From Streptomyces griseoviridis (lineage in GTDB: Bacteria; Actinomycetota; Actinomycetes; Streptomycetales; Streptomycetaceae), in NCBI RefSeq assembly GCF_005222485.1, contig NZ_CP029078.1:1571001-1635000 (forward strand): a DNA stretch of 64,000 bases, given 5' to 3'. The first letter of the stretch is position 1, and each line of letters starts with the position of its first letter. Below, one piece after another: positions 34,172-42,655 of the stretch. Position numbers and translations under genes: made by a program. The notes under the pieces are model-generated. The model made no database searches. It was not told the DNA's origin and was given only the letters and a program-made list of their open reading frames with translations.

Positions 34172-34378
34172 ATGTGCCAGCACAAACCAGCGTGCCCCTC
34201 AGCAGCCTCCGCCGACCGGGAGTCCGCGCGGCTCCTGGCCCACCACCCGGAGCAGGGGTGGAGCCTGCTGTGCAACGGCGTCCTCCTCTTCGAGGACACC
34301 GGTGAACTGCTGCCCGACGGCAGCGTCATCAACCCGCACCGCCCGGTGGGCACGGGACACGTGATGACCGCCGCCTGA
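34172..34378 (+). CDS. DUF5999 small protein
   Basis: A 68-residue protein of the DUF5999 family, common in streptomycetes: it begins MCQHKPACPSA with paired cysteines and contains HHPEQGWSLLCNGVLLFEDT. Three Cys and several His suggest a metal site, but no function is known. The ATG at 34172 matches the usual start; the open frame upstream to 34016 is not conserved. The 405-bp gap before it holds the terminator at 33863 and a possible TTGACC...TATCCG promoter (33910-33936, spacing 15). Confidence 0.78.
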   Translation: MCQHKPACPSAASADRESARLLAHHPEQGWSLLCNGVLLFEDTGELLPDGSVINPHRPVGTGHVMTAA

Positions 34379-34416
34379 GCGGCGCCGGGCGGCGCGAGAG
34401 CCGCCCGAGGATCTGG

Positions 34417-34452
34417 CGGGGCCGGTCGCGAGGACTACGCGAGCCGGCCCCG
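34417..34452 (+). terminator. terminator of the DUF5999 gene
   Basis: CGGGGCCGGTCGCG and CGCGAGCCGGCCCCG form a long stem with one mismatch region and a 7-base loop. Confidence 0.7.
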
Positions 34453-34535
34453 AAGCATGTCGGGCCCCGCTCACTCCCCGTAGTCCCCCGCACGGCCGCC
34501 GTCACCACCGGGGCCGCCGTCCCCGGGCCCTCGGC

Positions 34536-34571
34536 CTTCCGGAAGAATTCCGGAAGAAGGCTGGAAGTTCC
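34536..34571. promoter_or_regulatory. operator cluster upstream of the LacI gene
   Basis: Two TTCCGGAA palindromes (34537-34544 and 34548-34555) and one GGAAGTTCC (34563-34571) lie 45-80 bp before the LacI start. GGAA-G-TTCC has the same interrupted form as the CGAAA-G-TTTCG site before the sugar-binding-protein gene, suggesting that the regulator binds both. Confidence 0.5.
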
Positions 34572-34616
34572 GCCGCCGCACCCGACACCGGGCGCCCGCC
34601 GGAACCGTCGACGGAG

Positions 34617-35681
34617 GTGGCGGAAGTGACAGCACACGAGGCAGGCGCCGAGGGGGGCGCCGACGCCCGGGGCAGGGTCACCATCACGGAGATCGCCCGG
34701 GAGGCCGGGGTGTCGGTGCCGACCGTGTCCCGGGTGGTCAACGGCAGGTCGGACGTCTCCCCCGCGACCCGGGCCCGCGTCGAGGACCTGCTGCTGCGCC
34801 ACGGCTACCGCAAGCGCCCCGCGTCGAACGGCACCAGGGCCGCCCTGCTCGACCTGGTCTTCAACGACCTCGACAGCCCCTGGGCCGTGGAGATCATCCG
34901 GGGCGTGGAGGAGGTCGCGCACGCGGCCGGGGTGGGCACGGTGGTCTCGGCGATCCACGGGCGCTCGGGCGACGCCCGCGAGTGGATGCGCAACCTCAGG
35001 GCCCGCGCCTCGGACGGCGTCGTCCTGGTCACCTCGGCGCTCGATCCGCTGCTGCACGAGGAGTTGCGCGCCCTCGGCGTCCCGCTGGTCGTCGTCGACC
35101 CGGCGGGCTCCCCCGCCCTGGACGTCCCGACCATCGGCGCGGCCAACTGGGCGGGCGGGATGGCCGCCACCGACCATCTGCTGGGCCTCGGCCACCGCCG
35201 GATCGGCCTGATCGCGGGACCGCCCCGGCTGCTCTGCTCCCGGGCCAGGTACGACGGCTACCGCGCGGCCCTGGAGGGCGCGGGCGTCCCGGTCGACGAC
35301 GCTCTCGTCGTCCCCGGCGACTTCCGCCCGGAGTCGGGGTTCCGGGGCTGCGACACCCTGCTCGACCTGGAGCGGCCGCCGACGGCGGTGTTCGCGGCCA
35401 GCGACCAGATGGCCCTGGGCGCGATCGAGGCGCTGCGCCGGCGCGGCCTGCGGGTGCCCGAGGACATGAGCGTGGTGGGTTTCGACGACCTTCCGGAAGT
35501 CCGCTGGTCGGCGCCGCCGCTCACCACCGTCCGCCAACCTCTCGCGGACATGGGCAAGTTGGCGGTCCGCACGGTGCTGCGGCTGACCCGGGACGAGCGC
35601 CCCGACTCCGCGCGGGTGGAACTGGGCACGGAACTCGTCGTCCGCGCCAGCACCGCGCCCCCGCGGACCCGCCCGGAGTGA
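34617..35681 (+). CDS. LacI-family regulator of the xylan locus
   Basis: A 354-residue LacI/GalR repressor: HTH and hinge in VTITEIAREAGVSVPTVSRV and VNGRSDVSPATRARVEDLLL, then a periplasmic-binding-like effector domain with the usual FAASDQMALGAIEAL and VVGFDDLPEVRWSAPPLTTV (abridged). It converges on the GH10 xylanase. Location and operator-like sequences make it the likely xylo-oligosaccharide-responsive repressor (BxlR-type). The earliest start, GTG 34617 (GTGGCGGAAGTG), is followed by another GTG two codons later; either is possible. Confidence 0.9.
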   Translation: MAEVTAHEAGAEGGADARGRVTITEIAREAGVSVPTVSRVVNGRSDVSPATRARVEDLLLRHGYRKRPASNGTRAALLDLVFNDLDSPWAVEIIRGVEEVAHAAGVGTVVSAIHGRSGDAREWMRNLRARASDGVVLVTSALDPLLHEELRALGVPLVVVDPAGSPALDVPTIGAANWAGGMAATDHLLGLGHRRIGLIAGPPRLLCSRARYDGYRAALEGAGVPVDDALVVPGDFRPESGFRGCDTLLDLERPPTAVFAASDQMALGAIEALRRRGLRVPEDMSVVGFDDLPEVRWSAPPLTTVRQPLADMGKLAVRTVLRLTRDERPDSARVELGTELVVRASTAPPRTRPE

Positions 35682-35689
35682 CCTGGCGA

Positions 35690-35718
35690 GCCCGGCGGGC
35701 ATGCCGTTCCCGCCGGGC
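35690..35718 (+). terminator. terminator of the LacI gene
   Basis: GCCCGGCGGG and CCCGCCGGGC form a perfect 10-bp stem, 9 bp past the stop. A second stem at about 35766-35806 (CCCGGCCCGGCGGTG against CACCACCGGGCCGGG) probably serves the convergent xylanase gene. Confidence 0.75.
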
Positions 35719-35840
35719 CGCGCGGAGCGGTCTCACGGACCCGGCGGGGACGGCGAACTGCTGCACCCGGCCCGGCGGTGCGGCCTCACCACCGGGCCGG
35801 GCCCTCCCCGGCACGCTCCCCTCATGCGCGGGCCGGGGCG

Positions 35841-36950
35841 TCAGGAGAGCGGCTGCCCGCCGCCGAGTGCCTGCCGGATCGCGGCGTAGGCGGGCTTGGG
35901 CCGCAGCTGTTCGTCCCAGGGCAGCGCGGCGCCCTCCCCGGGGAAGACCGCGGGGATCCACGAGTACTTGTCGGTGTAGTCCCAGACGGTGACGCCCACG
36001 CACCGCCGCACCGCGAGGCAGGCCGCCGTCAGTTCCCGGTACCACTGCGCCTGGGTGGCCAACTTCGCTGCGTCGGCGGGAAGTTGCATCCGGACGTCGA
36101 CCTCGGTGAGCGCGGTGTCGAGGCCGAGCCCGGAGAACCGGCGGAGGTTGTCCTCCAGGGTGGCCGGATACCCGTACTGGAGCGCCAGATGGGCCTGGAG
36201 GCCGATGCCGTCGAGCGGCACACCCCGCGCCAAGAGGTCCTTGGCCAGCCGGTAGTAGGCGTCGCTCTTGGCCCCCACGCCGTCGATGTTGTAGTCGTTG
36301 AGGTACAACTTGGCGCGCGGGTCGGCCTGATGGGCCCAGCGCAGCGCGTCCGCGATGTATCCGGGGCCGAGGGTGCGGTACCAGAGGGTGTCCCGGTAGC
36401 TGCCGTCCTCGTTGAACGCCTCGTTGACGACGTCCCAGGAGTAGACCTTGCCGCGGTAGTGCCCCACCTCGGCGAGGATGTGCTTCTTCAGCACCGCGCG
36501 CAGCTCGTCCGGTGTCCAGTCGCGGCCGGTGAGCCAGTCGGGCAACTGCGAGTGCCAGACCAGGGTGTGGGCTCTGACCCGCTGGTGGTGCGCGCGGGCG
36601 AGGCCGACGATCTCGTCGCCGTTCGTCCAGTCGAAGACGCCCTGCCGGGGTTCGGTGGCGTACCACTTCATCCCGTTGCCCGGGGTGATCATGTCGAACT
36701 CGCGGCCCAGCAGCGCGGTGTAGGCGGTGTCGGTGAGTTCGGGGTTGTCGGTGGCGCTGCCGAAGTACCGGCCCTGGCGCCGGGCCAGTTCGGCGAGGGT
36801 CGGCTGTTTCTTCGCGGGCGCCGGTGCCGTCTGCGCCGAAGTGGTCGCGGCGGGCGCGGAGTTCGCCTGCGCGGGCGGGCCGGCGCCGACGCCGGTGGCG
36901 AGCAGCGCGGTGGCGAGCGCGCCGATCAGTCGTGGACGGGTCCTGCGCAT
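35841..36950 (-). CDS. secreted endo-1,4-beta-xylanase, GH10
   Basis: A 369-residue secreted xylanase that cuts the xylan backbone. It has a signal peptide (MRRTRPRLIGALATALLATG, then a cleavage region near GPPAQA), a short Ala/Pro linker, and one GH10 barrel. The acid/base Glu is in WDVVNEAFNEDG and the nucleophile Glu in TALTEVDVRM; TLVWHSQLPDW and GIGLQAHL are also conserved. There is no carbohydrate-binding module. ATG 36950 has GAGGAG seven bases upstream; the GTG at 36965 overlaps that site. It is last in the order of the transporter genes, which run the same way, and may be read with them. Confidence 0.96.
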   Translation of the reverse strand: MRRTRPRLIGALATALLATGVGAGPPAQANSAPAATTSAQTAPAPAKKQPTLAELARRQGRYFGSATDNPELTDTAYTALLGREFDMITPGNGMKWYATEPRQGVFDWTNGDEIVGLARAHHQRVRAHTLVWHSQLPDWLTGRDWTPDELRAVLKKHILAEVGHYRGKVYSWDVVNEAFNEDGSYRDTLWYRTLGPGYIADALRWAHQADPRAKLYLNDYNIDGVGAKSDAYYRLAKDLLARGVPLDGIGLQAHLALQYGYPATLEDNLRRFSGLGLDTALTEVDVRMQLPADAAKLATQAQWYRELTAACLAVRRCVGVTVWDYTDKYSWIPAVFPGEGAALPWDEQLRPKPAYAAIRQALGGGQPLS

Positions 36951-37005
36951 GGTGCGACTCCTCACGGTGCGGGGTGTGGGTGAGCCGTACGTCCCCGGGC
37001 GTCTG

Positions 37006-37836
37006 TCATCCCTTCGTGGCGCCCGCGGTGAGGCCGCCGACCAACTGGCGTTCGGCGACGCTGTAGAAGGCCAGGGCCGGGACCATGGCGAGGACGAGGT
37101 AGGCGAAGACGCGCGCGTAGTCCGCCGAGTACTGGCCCTGGAACTGCTGGACGCCGATCGGCAGGGTCCACCAGGTGTTGTCGGTGAACACCAGCAGCGG
37201 CAGGAAGAAGTTGTTCCAGCTGGTGACGATCGCGAGCACCGACACCGTGCCGAGGGCAGGCCGGGCCATCGGCAGCAGCACCCGCCAGAAGAAGCCGAAG
37301 GGGCCGCAGCCGTCGAGGGTGGCGGCCTCCTCGAGTTCGCCGGGGATCTGCCGGAAGAAGGCGCGCAGGATGATGATGGTCATCGGCAGTCCGAACGCGG
37401 CCTGCGGCAGGATCACCCCCAGCGGGTTGTCCAGCAGGCCGAGGGAGCGCAGCAGCAGGAACAGCGGCAGCGCGGCGACCGCGAAGGGGAACATCAGCCC
37501 CATGGTGAAGACGGTGAACAGCACCTCCCGGCCCCGGAAGGCGAAGCGGGCGAAGGAGAACGCGGCGAGCGCGGAGAGCGCGACCACGAGCACGGTCGTC
37601 GCCACCGCGATCAGCGTGCTGTTGCCGACCAGCCGCCAGAAGTCCCCCGAGCCGAGGATCCCGGTGTAGTTGCCGGGGTTCCAGGGCGCGGGCAGTCCGA
37701 CGGGGTTGCGGGAGAGCTGGTCGGTGGACTTGAAGCCGGAGAGGACCGCGTAGAGCAGCGGTACGGCCATCACGGCGCCGACCACGACGAGCACGAGGTG
37801 CAACGGCAGGTTCCTGGTGTTCCTACGGGTGTTCAC
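37006..37836 (-). CDS. sugar ABC transporter permease (MalG-type)
   Basis: A 276-residue CUT1-family permease with six membrane segments (LVLVVVGAVMAVPLLYAVLS first). The EAA loop that contacts the ATPase is EEAATLDGCGPFGFFWRVLLP. The GTG start overlaps the preceding permease stop by 4 bp. No ATP-binding gene is present in the operon; like many Streptomyces CUT1 systems, it probably uses the shared ATPase MsiK, encoded elsewhere. Confidence 0.93.
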   Translation of the reverse strand: MNTRRNTRNLPLHLVLVVVGAVMAVPLLYAVLSGFKSTDQLSRNPVGLPAPWNPGNYTGILGSGDFWRLVGNSTLIAVATTVLVVALSALAAFSFARFAFRGREVLFTVFTMGLMFPFAVAALPLFLLLRSLGLLDNPLGVILPQAAFGLPMTIIILRAFFRQIPGELEEAATLDGCGPFGFFWRVLLPMARPALGTVSVLAIVTSWNNFFLPLLVFTDNTWWTLPIGVQQFQGQYSADYARVFAYLVLAMVPALAFYSVAERQLVGGLTAGATKG

Positions 37837-38831
37837 GCGCCGCCTCCGCGCATCGTGGTGGTGGCCCCTTCGAGGTCGCGGCGGAGCACGAACCGCTGGT
37901 AGGCAAGGGAGAAGACGAGGCAGATGCCGAACATGACGACGCTGATCGCGCTGGCGTAGCCGACCTGGTAGCGCTTGAAGCCGTACTGGAACATCGTCAC
38001 GGCGAGCGTCTCCGAGTGGTGGTCGGGTCCGCCCTGGGTGACCACCCAGACCAGGTCGAAGAGTTGGACGGAGCCGATCACCGACAGGAAGACGCTGATG
38101 CGCAGGGTGGGGGCGAGCAGCGGCAGGGTGACGTTGCGAAAGCGCTGCCAGGGTCCCGCGCCGTCGATCAGCGCGGCCTCGGTCAACTCGGCCGGGATGG
38201 ACTGGAGTCCGGCCAGGTAGAGCATCATGTGGAAGCCGAAGTACTTCCACGTCATGACGAGGAAGAGGGTCGCCATGACGGTCGAGGGGTCGGCGAACCA
38301 CTCCCCGCCGAGTCCGGCCAGGCCGATCGCGCCCAGGACGTGGTCGGCGAGTCCGTCGTCCGGCGCGAAGACCATGCTGAACAGCACGCCGGTGATGGCC
38401 TCGGAGAGCACGTAGGGCGCGAAGAACAGCATCCGGTAGACGGCACGGCCGCGCAGCCGCTGGTTGAGGAGGACGGCCATGGCGAGCGCGAACGGCAGTT
38501 GCAGCGCGAGGGACAGCAGCACCAGGAGCAGGCAGCGCCACAGGTCGCCGAGGAAGACGGGGTCCTGGAAGAGGCGGGTGAAGTTGTCGGCTCCGGTGTA
38601 GTCCGTCGGCATGCCGAAGCCGCCCCAGCGGAAGACGGAGGCGTACAGCGCGAACAGCATGGGGAGCAGGACCAGGCCGATGAAGAGCACCAGGGCGGGG
38701 AGTTGGAAGCCGACCGCGGTGAGCAGGTTCAGGGTGCGCCGCCGCCTGCGCCCCCGCGCCTGGTCGGCGGCGGGGGGCGGCGGCGCGAGGTCGGGACCCG
38801 TCCGGCCGTCCGGGAGGAAGGTGGAGGTCAT
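37833..38831 (-). CDS. sugar ABC transporter permease (MalF-type)
   Basis: A 332-residue CUT1 permease with a 35-residue hydrophilic Pro/Arg-rich N-terminus, then six membrane segments (ALVLFIGLVLLPMLFALYAS first). The EAA motif is TEAALIDGAGPWQRFRNVTLP. It starts 6 bp after the binding-protein stop and is coupled to the second permease. Confidence 0.93.
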   Translation of the reverse strand: MTSTFLPDGRTGPDLAPPPPAADQARGRRRRRTLNLLTAVGFQLPALVLFIGLVLLPMLFALYASVFRWGGFGMPTDYTGADNFTRLFQDPVFLGDLWRCLLLVLLSLALQLPFALAMAVLLNQRLRGRAVYRMLFFAPYVLSEAITGVLFSMVFAPDDGLADHVLGAIGLAGLGGEWFADPSTVMATLFLVMTWKYFGFHMMLYLAGLQSIPAELTEAALIDGAGPWQRFRNVTLPLLAPTLRISVFLSVIGSVQLFDLVWVVTQGGPDHHSETLAVTMFQYGFKRYQVGYASAISVVMFGICLVFSLAYQRFVLRRDLEGATTTMRGGGA

Positions 38832-38837
38832 CGCCGG

Positions 38838-40136
38838 TTACTGCTCCGTCTTCGCGGTCTTCGTGATCGACTGCGCCACCTGCTCGGGGGACTTGGAGCC
38901 GGCGATGAGGGCGGCCACGCTGTCGTTGACCTCCTGTCCCACGGCGGGCGCGTAGGCCTGGTCGAGGTAGAGCTGGAAGCCGGTGGCGGCCTTCAACTGG
39001 GCCTGCACGGCCTTGGTGTTGGGGTCGCTGAGCCCCTTCTCGGCGGCCGGTACGACGGGCAGGACGCCGGTCTTCTTGACCAGTTCGAGGTCGCTGGCCT
39101 CGGACGCGAAGAACTTCAGGAAGTCGACGGCGGCCTGCGGGGCGCCGCGGCGCAGGGCGTGCGCTCCGCCGCCGCCGAACACCTCGGTGATCGAGCCCTT
39201 GCCGCCCTCGACCGCGGGGAACGGGAAGAAGCCCAGGTCGGAGCCGAGGCCCTTGCCCGCGTCCGCCTCGACCACCGGCGCCCACTGGCCCATGAGTTCC
39301 ATCGCGGCCTTGCCGTTGCCGACGGTGGCGGCCTGGCCGGTCGGCGCGGAGTAGGCGGCGCCGAGGAACCCCTTCTGGAACGGCTGGAGTGCGACCAGTT
39401 CCTTCAGGTGGGCGCCGGCCCGCACGATGCCGGGGTCGCTGAAGTCCTTGGTGTCGCTGGCCTTCTGGAGGGCGTCGATCCCGGCGGTGCGCATCGCGAG
39501 GTACGCCCAGTAGTACATGCCGGGCCACTTCTCCTTGCCGGCGAGGGCGATCGGCGTGATCTTCGCGGCCTTCAACTTGCTGACAGTTTCGAGGAATTGG
39601 GCCCAGGTGGTGGGCGGCTCGCTGACGCCGGCCCGCTGGAAGAGCGCCTTGTTGTACCAGAAGCCGACCATGCCGATGTCGAACGGGATGCCGTACACCT
39701 TCTTGTCGAGCAGGTAGGGCTCCTTGGCGACCGGCAACAGGCCCTCGGACCACGGCTTGGTGCGGTCGGAGAGGTTCTCGACGAGTCCGGCGTCGACCTG
39801 TTGCCGCAGGACGCCGCCGCCCCAGGTGTGGAAGACGTCAGGGAGCTTGCCCGAGGCGGTGAGCGCCGTCATCTTCGACTTGTAGGCGTCGTTCTCCAAC
39901 TGCACGATCTTGAGCTTCACGTGCGGGTTCTGGGCCTCGAACTTCTTGGCGAGCGCGGCCCATACGCTCTTGGTGGGCTGGGTCGTGGAGATGTTCCACC
40001 ACTCGATCGTGGTGGTGCCCGACGAGGAGTCCCCGTCCGAGTCCCCTCCGCAGCCGCTCAGTGCCGTCATGCCGAGCCCGGCCGCGGCGGAGGTCGCGAG
40101 GAAGCCGCGGCGGGACAGTTCCCGGTCGCCCATCAT
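38838..40136 (-). CDS. sugar-binding lipoprotein of the ABC importer
   Basis: A 432-residue extracellular solute-binding protein, family 1. The N-terminus has a twin-arginine signal (LSRRGFLATSAAAGLG) and lipobox LSGC, so Tat export and lipid anchoring are expected. The mature domain opens with TTTIEWWNISTTQPTKSVW and has many aromatic residues typical of oligosaccharide binding. The genes around it argue for xylobiose or larger xylo-oligosaccharides, by inference. It is the first gene of the binding protein-permease-permease operon. Confidence 0.92.
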   Translation of the reverse strand: MMGDRELSRRGFLATSAAAGLGMTALSGCGGDSDGDSSSGTTTIEWWNISTTQPTKSVWAALAKKFEAQNPHVKLKIVQLENDAYKSKMTALTASGKLPDVFHTWGGGVLRQQVDAGLVENLSDRTKPWSEGLLPVAKEPYLLDKKVYGIPFDIGMVGFWYNKALFQRAGVSEPPTTWAQFLETVSKLKAAKITPIALAGKEKWPGMYYWAYLAMRTAGIDALQKASDTKDFSDPGIVRAGAHLKELVALQPFQKGFLGAAYSAPTGQAATVGNGKAAMELMGQWAPVVEADAGKGLGSDLGFFPFPAVEGGKGSITEVFGGGGAHALRRGAPQAAVDFLKFFASEASDLELVKKTGVLPVVPAAEKGLSDPNTKAVQAQLKAATGFQLYLDQAYAPAVGQEVNDSVAALIAGSKSPEQVAQSITKTAKTEQ

Positions 40137-40183
40137 GCGCTCCTTGGGGTACGGGAGGCCGCGTCCACGACCGCCCCTTGAGA

Positions 40184-40196
40184 CCGAAAGTTTCGG
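40184..40196. promoter_or_regulatory. xylan operator upstream of the binding-protein gene
   Basis: CCGAAAGTTTCGG is a perfect palindrome around one central base, 48 bp before the start codon. It contains CGAA-N3-TTCG and fits the GAAA-N-TTTC operator reported for xylan/xylobiose repressors of Streptomyces. The remainder of the gap to 40467 shows no gene. Confidence 0.72.
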
Positions 40197-40467
40197 AGAT
40201 CATCCGGAAAGATGCGTTGATGCCGCACCCTAGAGACAGCTCCCAAACGGTGGCAACCCTTTGCGCACGGTCAATCTGTGGCCACCACCCGCGCCCTGCC
40301 CAGGCAGAGGCACACGGAGAGGCTCACAGAGACACGATGGCGAAACATTCGCCCACGTCATCGAACCTTACGAAGCGATTCCACCGGACCGCGGGAGCGG
40401 GCAGGACGCGCCGACACCCCGGCGGCCGGCGCCGCCGTCCGCTGCCCCCGTCCGGGCGGGTGGCCGC

Positions 40468-42297
40468 TCAGACCTTCAGCCGGAAGGGCACCAGACACAC
40501 CACGACATCGGTGCGGGCCCGCAGCACGGTGGCGAGGAGCAGCCCGCGCTGGTTCTGGAGGATCTCGTAGCGGCGGTGCCGGGGCTCGACCTCGGGGATG
40601 AGCACGGCGATCTGCCGCCCGCCCTCGGTGGCGTTCTCGTCGACCGCCCGCTGCACGTAGTCCACGATCGGCTGGACCAGCGAGTGGTGCGGGCTGTCGA
40701 CGATGTCGAGCCGCACCCCCGGGTTCCACGCGTCCCACGCCTGGTGCAGCGCCTGGGACTTGCGCGGATCGCCGTGCACGGCGACGGCGACCACCTCGTC
40801 GCCCAGCGCCAGCGCGGCGCCGACCGCGAGCCGGGTGAGCCTGCTGACCTCGCCGACCGGCACGATCACCAGGCTCCCGGCACGCCGGTCGGGCGGATCG
40901 GGGACCCGGCCGAGCTGCAACTCGGCGCCGACGTCGGTGTAGTAGCGCTGGATGCGCGCGAACAGCAGCATCAGCAGCGGCACCGCGATCACCACCACCC
41001 AGGCGCCTTCGAGGAACTTGGTGGTGAGCAGGATGACACCGGCCACGCTGGTGAGGACCGCGCCGGTGCCGTTGATCACCGCGCGCCGTCTCCAGCCGGC
41101 CGGACGCTCGCCCGCCCAGTGCCTGACCAGGCCGGTCTGGCTGAGGGTGAAGCCGGTGAAGACGCCGATGGCGAACAGCGGGATCAGCCGGAAGGTGTCC
41201 GCGTCGGACGCGAGCAGCAGCAGCGCGGCCAGCAGCGCGAGCACCACCACGCCGTACCGGTAGACGGGCCGCTCGGCCCGCAGCCCGAACAGGTGCGGCA
41301 GCCGGTGGTCGCGGGCGAGCAGGCTCATCAGCACCGGCAGCCCGCCGAAGCTGGTGTTGGCCGCGAGCAGCAGGACCAGGGTGACGGAGAGGTTGGTGAC
41401 GTAGTACGCCCAGCCGTCCCCGTAGGCGCCCGCGGTGAGCTGCGCGAGGACGGTCACGTCACCGCGCGGCACCACATGGTCGCGGCGGATCAGCACGGCC
41501 AGGCCGATCAGCATGACGCCCAGCAGGGCGCCCAGCATCAGTTCGGTGACCTGGGCGCGGCGGATCCTCGGGGTGCGGAAGCTGGGCACGGCGTTGGCGA
41601 TGGCCTCGACGCCGGTCAGCGCGGAGCACCCGGAGGAGAACGCCTTCAGGATCAGCAGCACCCCGAGCGTCTGCTCGACGTGCACGGGCTGGTAGGTGCC
41701 GACGACGGCCGCCGGGTGGGAGCGGAACAGGCCGACGACGATCACCCCGAAGATGGCCACGACGAACACCAGCGTCGGCAGCATCAGCACCCGGGCGCTC
41801 TCCGCGACGCCCCACAGGTTCACCACCGTCAGCAACGCCAGGCCCAGCAGGCAGATGAGCAGCTTCTCGCCGGCGACGGCGGGGAAGGCGGAGGCCAGCG
41901 CGTCGGCGCCGGCCGCGAGGCTGACGGCGACGGTGAGGACGTAGTCGACGACGAGGGAGGCGGCGGCCAGCAGGCTGAACCTGGGGCCGAGGTCCTTGCG
42001 GGCCACGGCGTAGGCGCCGCCGCCGTCCGGGTGGACGGCGATGACCTGCCCGTACGAGATCACCAGCACGGCCAGCAGGAAGGTGATGGCGAGGGTGATC
42101 GGCAGGGTGGCCGTGAGCGCCCCGGTGCCGGCGACGACCAGCACGACGACGATGGCCTCGGGGCCGTAGGCGACCGAGCTGAGCGCGTCGAGGGAGAGCG
42201 CGGACAGGCCCTCCAGGCTGGTCAGGCGCTGCTTGTCGCCCTCACCGGGCCGCAGCGGCACCTTGGGTCGCAGCTGACGCCGTGCCAGGCCGTACAC
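40468..42297 (-). CDS. APC-superfamily transporter, KimA-like
   Basis: A 609-residue permease with about twelve membrane segments, starting LSALSLDALSSVAYGPEAIV, and a soluble C-terminal domain of about 170 residues (from VGEVSRLTRLAVGAALALGD). This layout matches KimA/YdaO-type potassium importers rather than simple amino-acid permeases, but the substrate is not proven. I see no c-di-AMP riboswitch upstream. The frame opens with TTG at 42300, but the next codon, GTG 42297, is better spaced from GAGGT. It is divergent from a second APC transporter. Confidence 0.83.
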   Translation of the reverse strand: MYGLARRQLRPKVPLRPGEGDKQRLTSLEGLSALSLDALSSVAYGPEAIVVVLVVAGTGALTATLPITLAITFLLAVLVISYGQVIAVHPDGGGAYAVARKDLGPRFSLLAAASLVVDYVLTVAVSLAAGADALASAFPAVAGEKLLICLLGLALLTVVNLWGVAESARVLMLPTLVFVVAIFGVIVVGLFRSHPAAVVGTYQPVHVEQTLGVLLILKAFSSGCSALTGVEAIANAVPSFRTPRIRRAQVTELMLGALLGVMLIGLAVLIRRDHVVPRGDVTVLAQLTAGAYGDGWAYYVTNLSVTLVLLLAANTSFGGLPVLMSLLARDHRLPHLFGLRAERPVYRYGVVVLALLAALLLLASDADTFRLIPLFAIGVFTGFTLSQTGLVRHWAGERPAGWRRRAVINGTGAVLTSVAGVILLTTKFLEGAWVVVIAVPLLMLLFARIQRYYTDVGAELQLGRVPDPPDRRAGSLVIVPVGEVSRLTRLAVGAALALGDEVVAVAVHGDPRKSQALHQAWDAWNPGVRLDIVDSPHHSLVQPIVDYVQRAVDENATEGGRQIAVLIPEVEPRHRRYEILQNQRGLLLATVLRARTDVVVCLVPFRLKV

Positions 42298-42452
42298 CAA
42301 GGGGACCTCACCGGAAGGGGTGCGGACGATGACCCCCAGTCTCCGCCGCCCCGCAGCCGGACGCGCTACGGGTGACCCGCACGGGTGACCGTCCCGGCGC
42401 CCGCCTCCGTCACCGTCGCACCCCCTGACGTTCCGTGTCCGGAGGCCGTCGT

Positions 42453-42480
42453 TCCCCCGCCCGGTCCAACCGGCGGGGGA
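42453..42480. promoter_or_regulatory. hairpin in the gap between two transporters
   Basis: CCCCCGCCCGGT and ACCGGCGGGGG pair with one bulge around a 3-base loop. It is the only strong structure in the 358-bp divergent gap 42298-42655. Its role is unclear; there is no T-tract. Confidence 0.35.
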
Positions 42481-42655
42481 TGCCGTCGTCCGCCGCTCTC
42501 CGCTCCCGGCCGCGCCGACCTGCGGGCTCTTGACGGAAGCCCGGCATCAGCCCGGACGCACCGGCGGGCCCCGGCGTCACGCTCTGCTTACGCTGGTGGC
42601 GCCGTCCGCGTGCTGGCCCGACCCGCACGCCGAGCCTCGTACCAGGAGCACGCCG

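Noticed and set aside
37006..39753. 915-codon frame covering permease and transporter genes
   Set aside because: Only the final 276 codons encode a permease; the remainder is the first permease and binding protein read in the wrong frame.
42298..42655. c-di-AMP (ydaO) riboswitch upstream of the KimA-like gene
   Set aside because: The conserved ydaO core sequences are not visible in the leader on either strand; only a GC-rich hairpin is seen.
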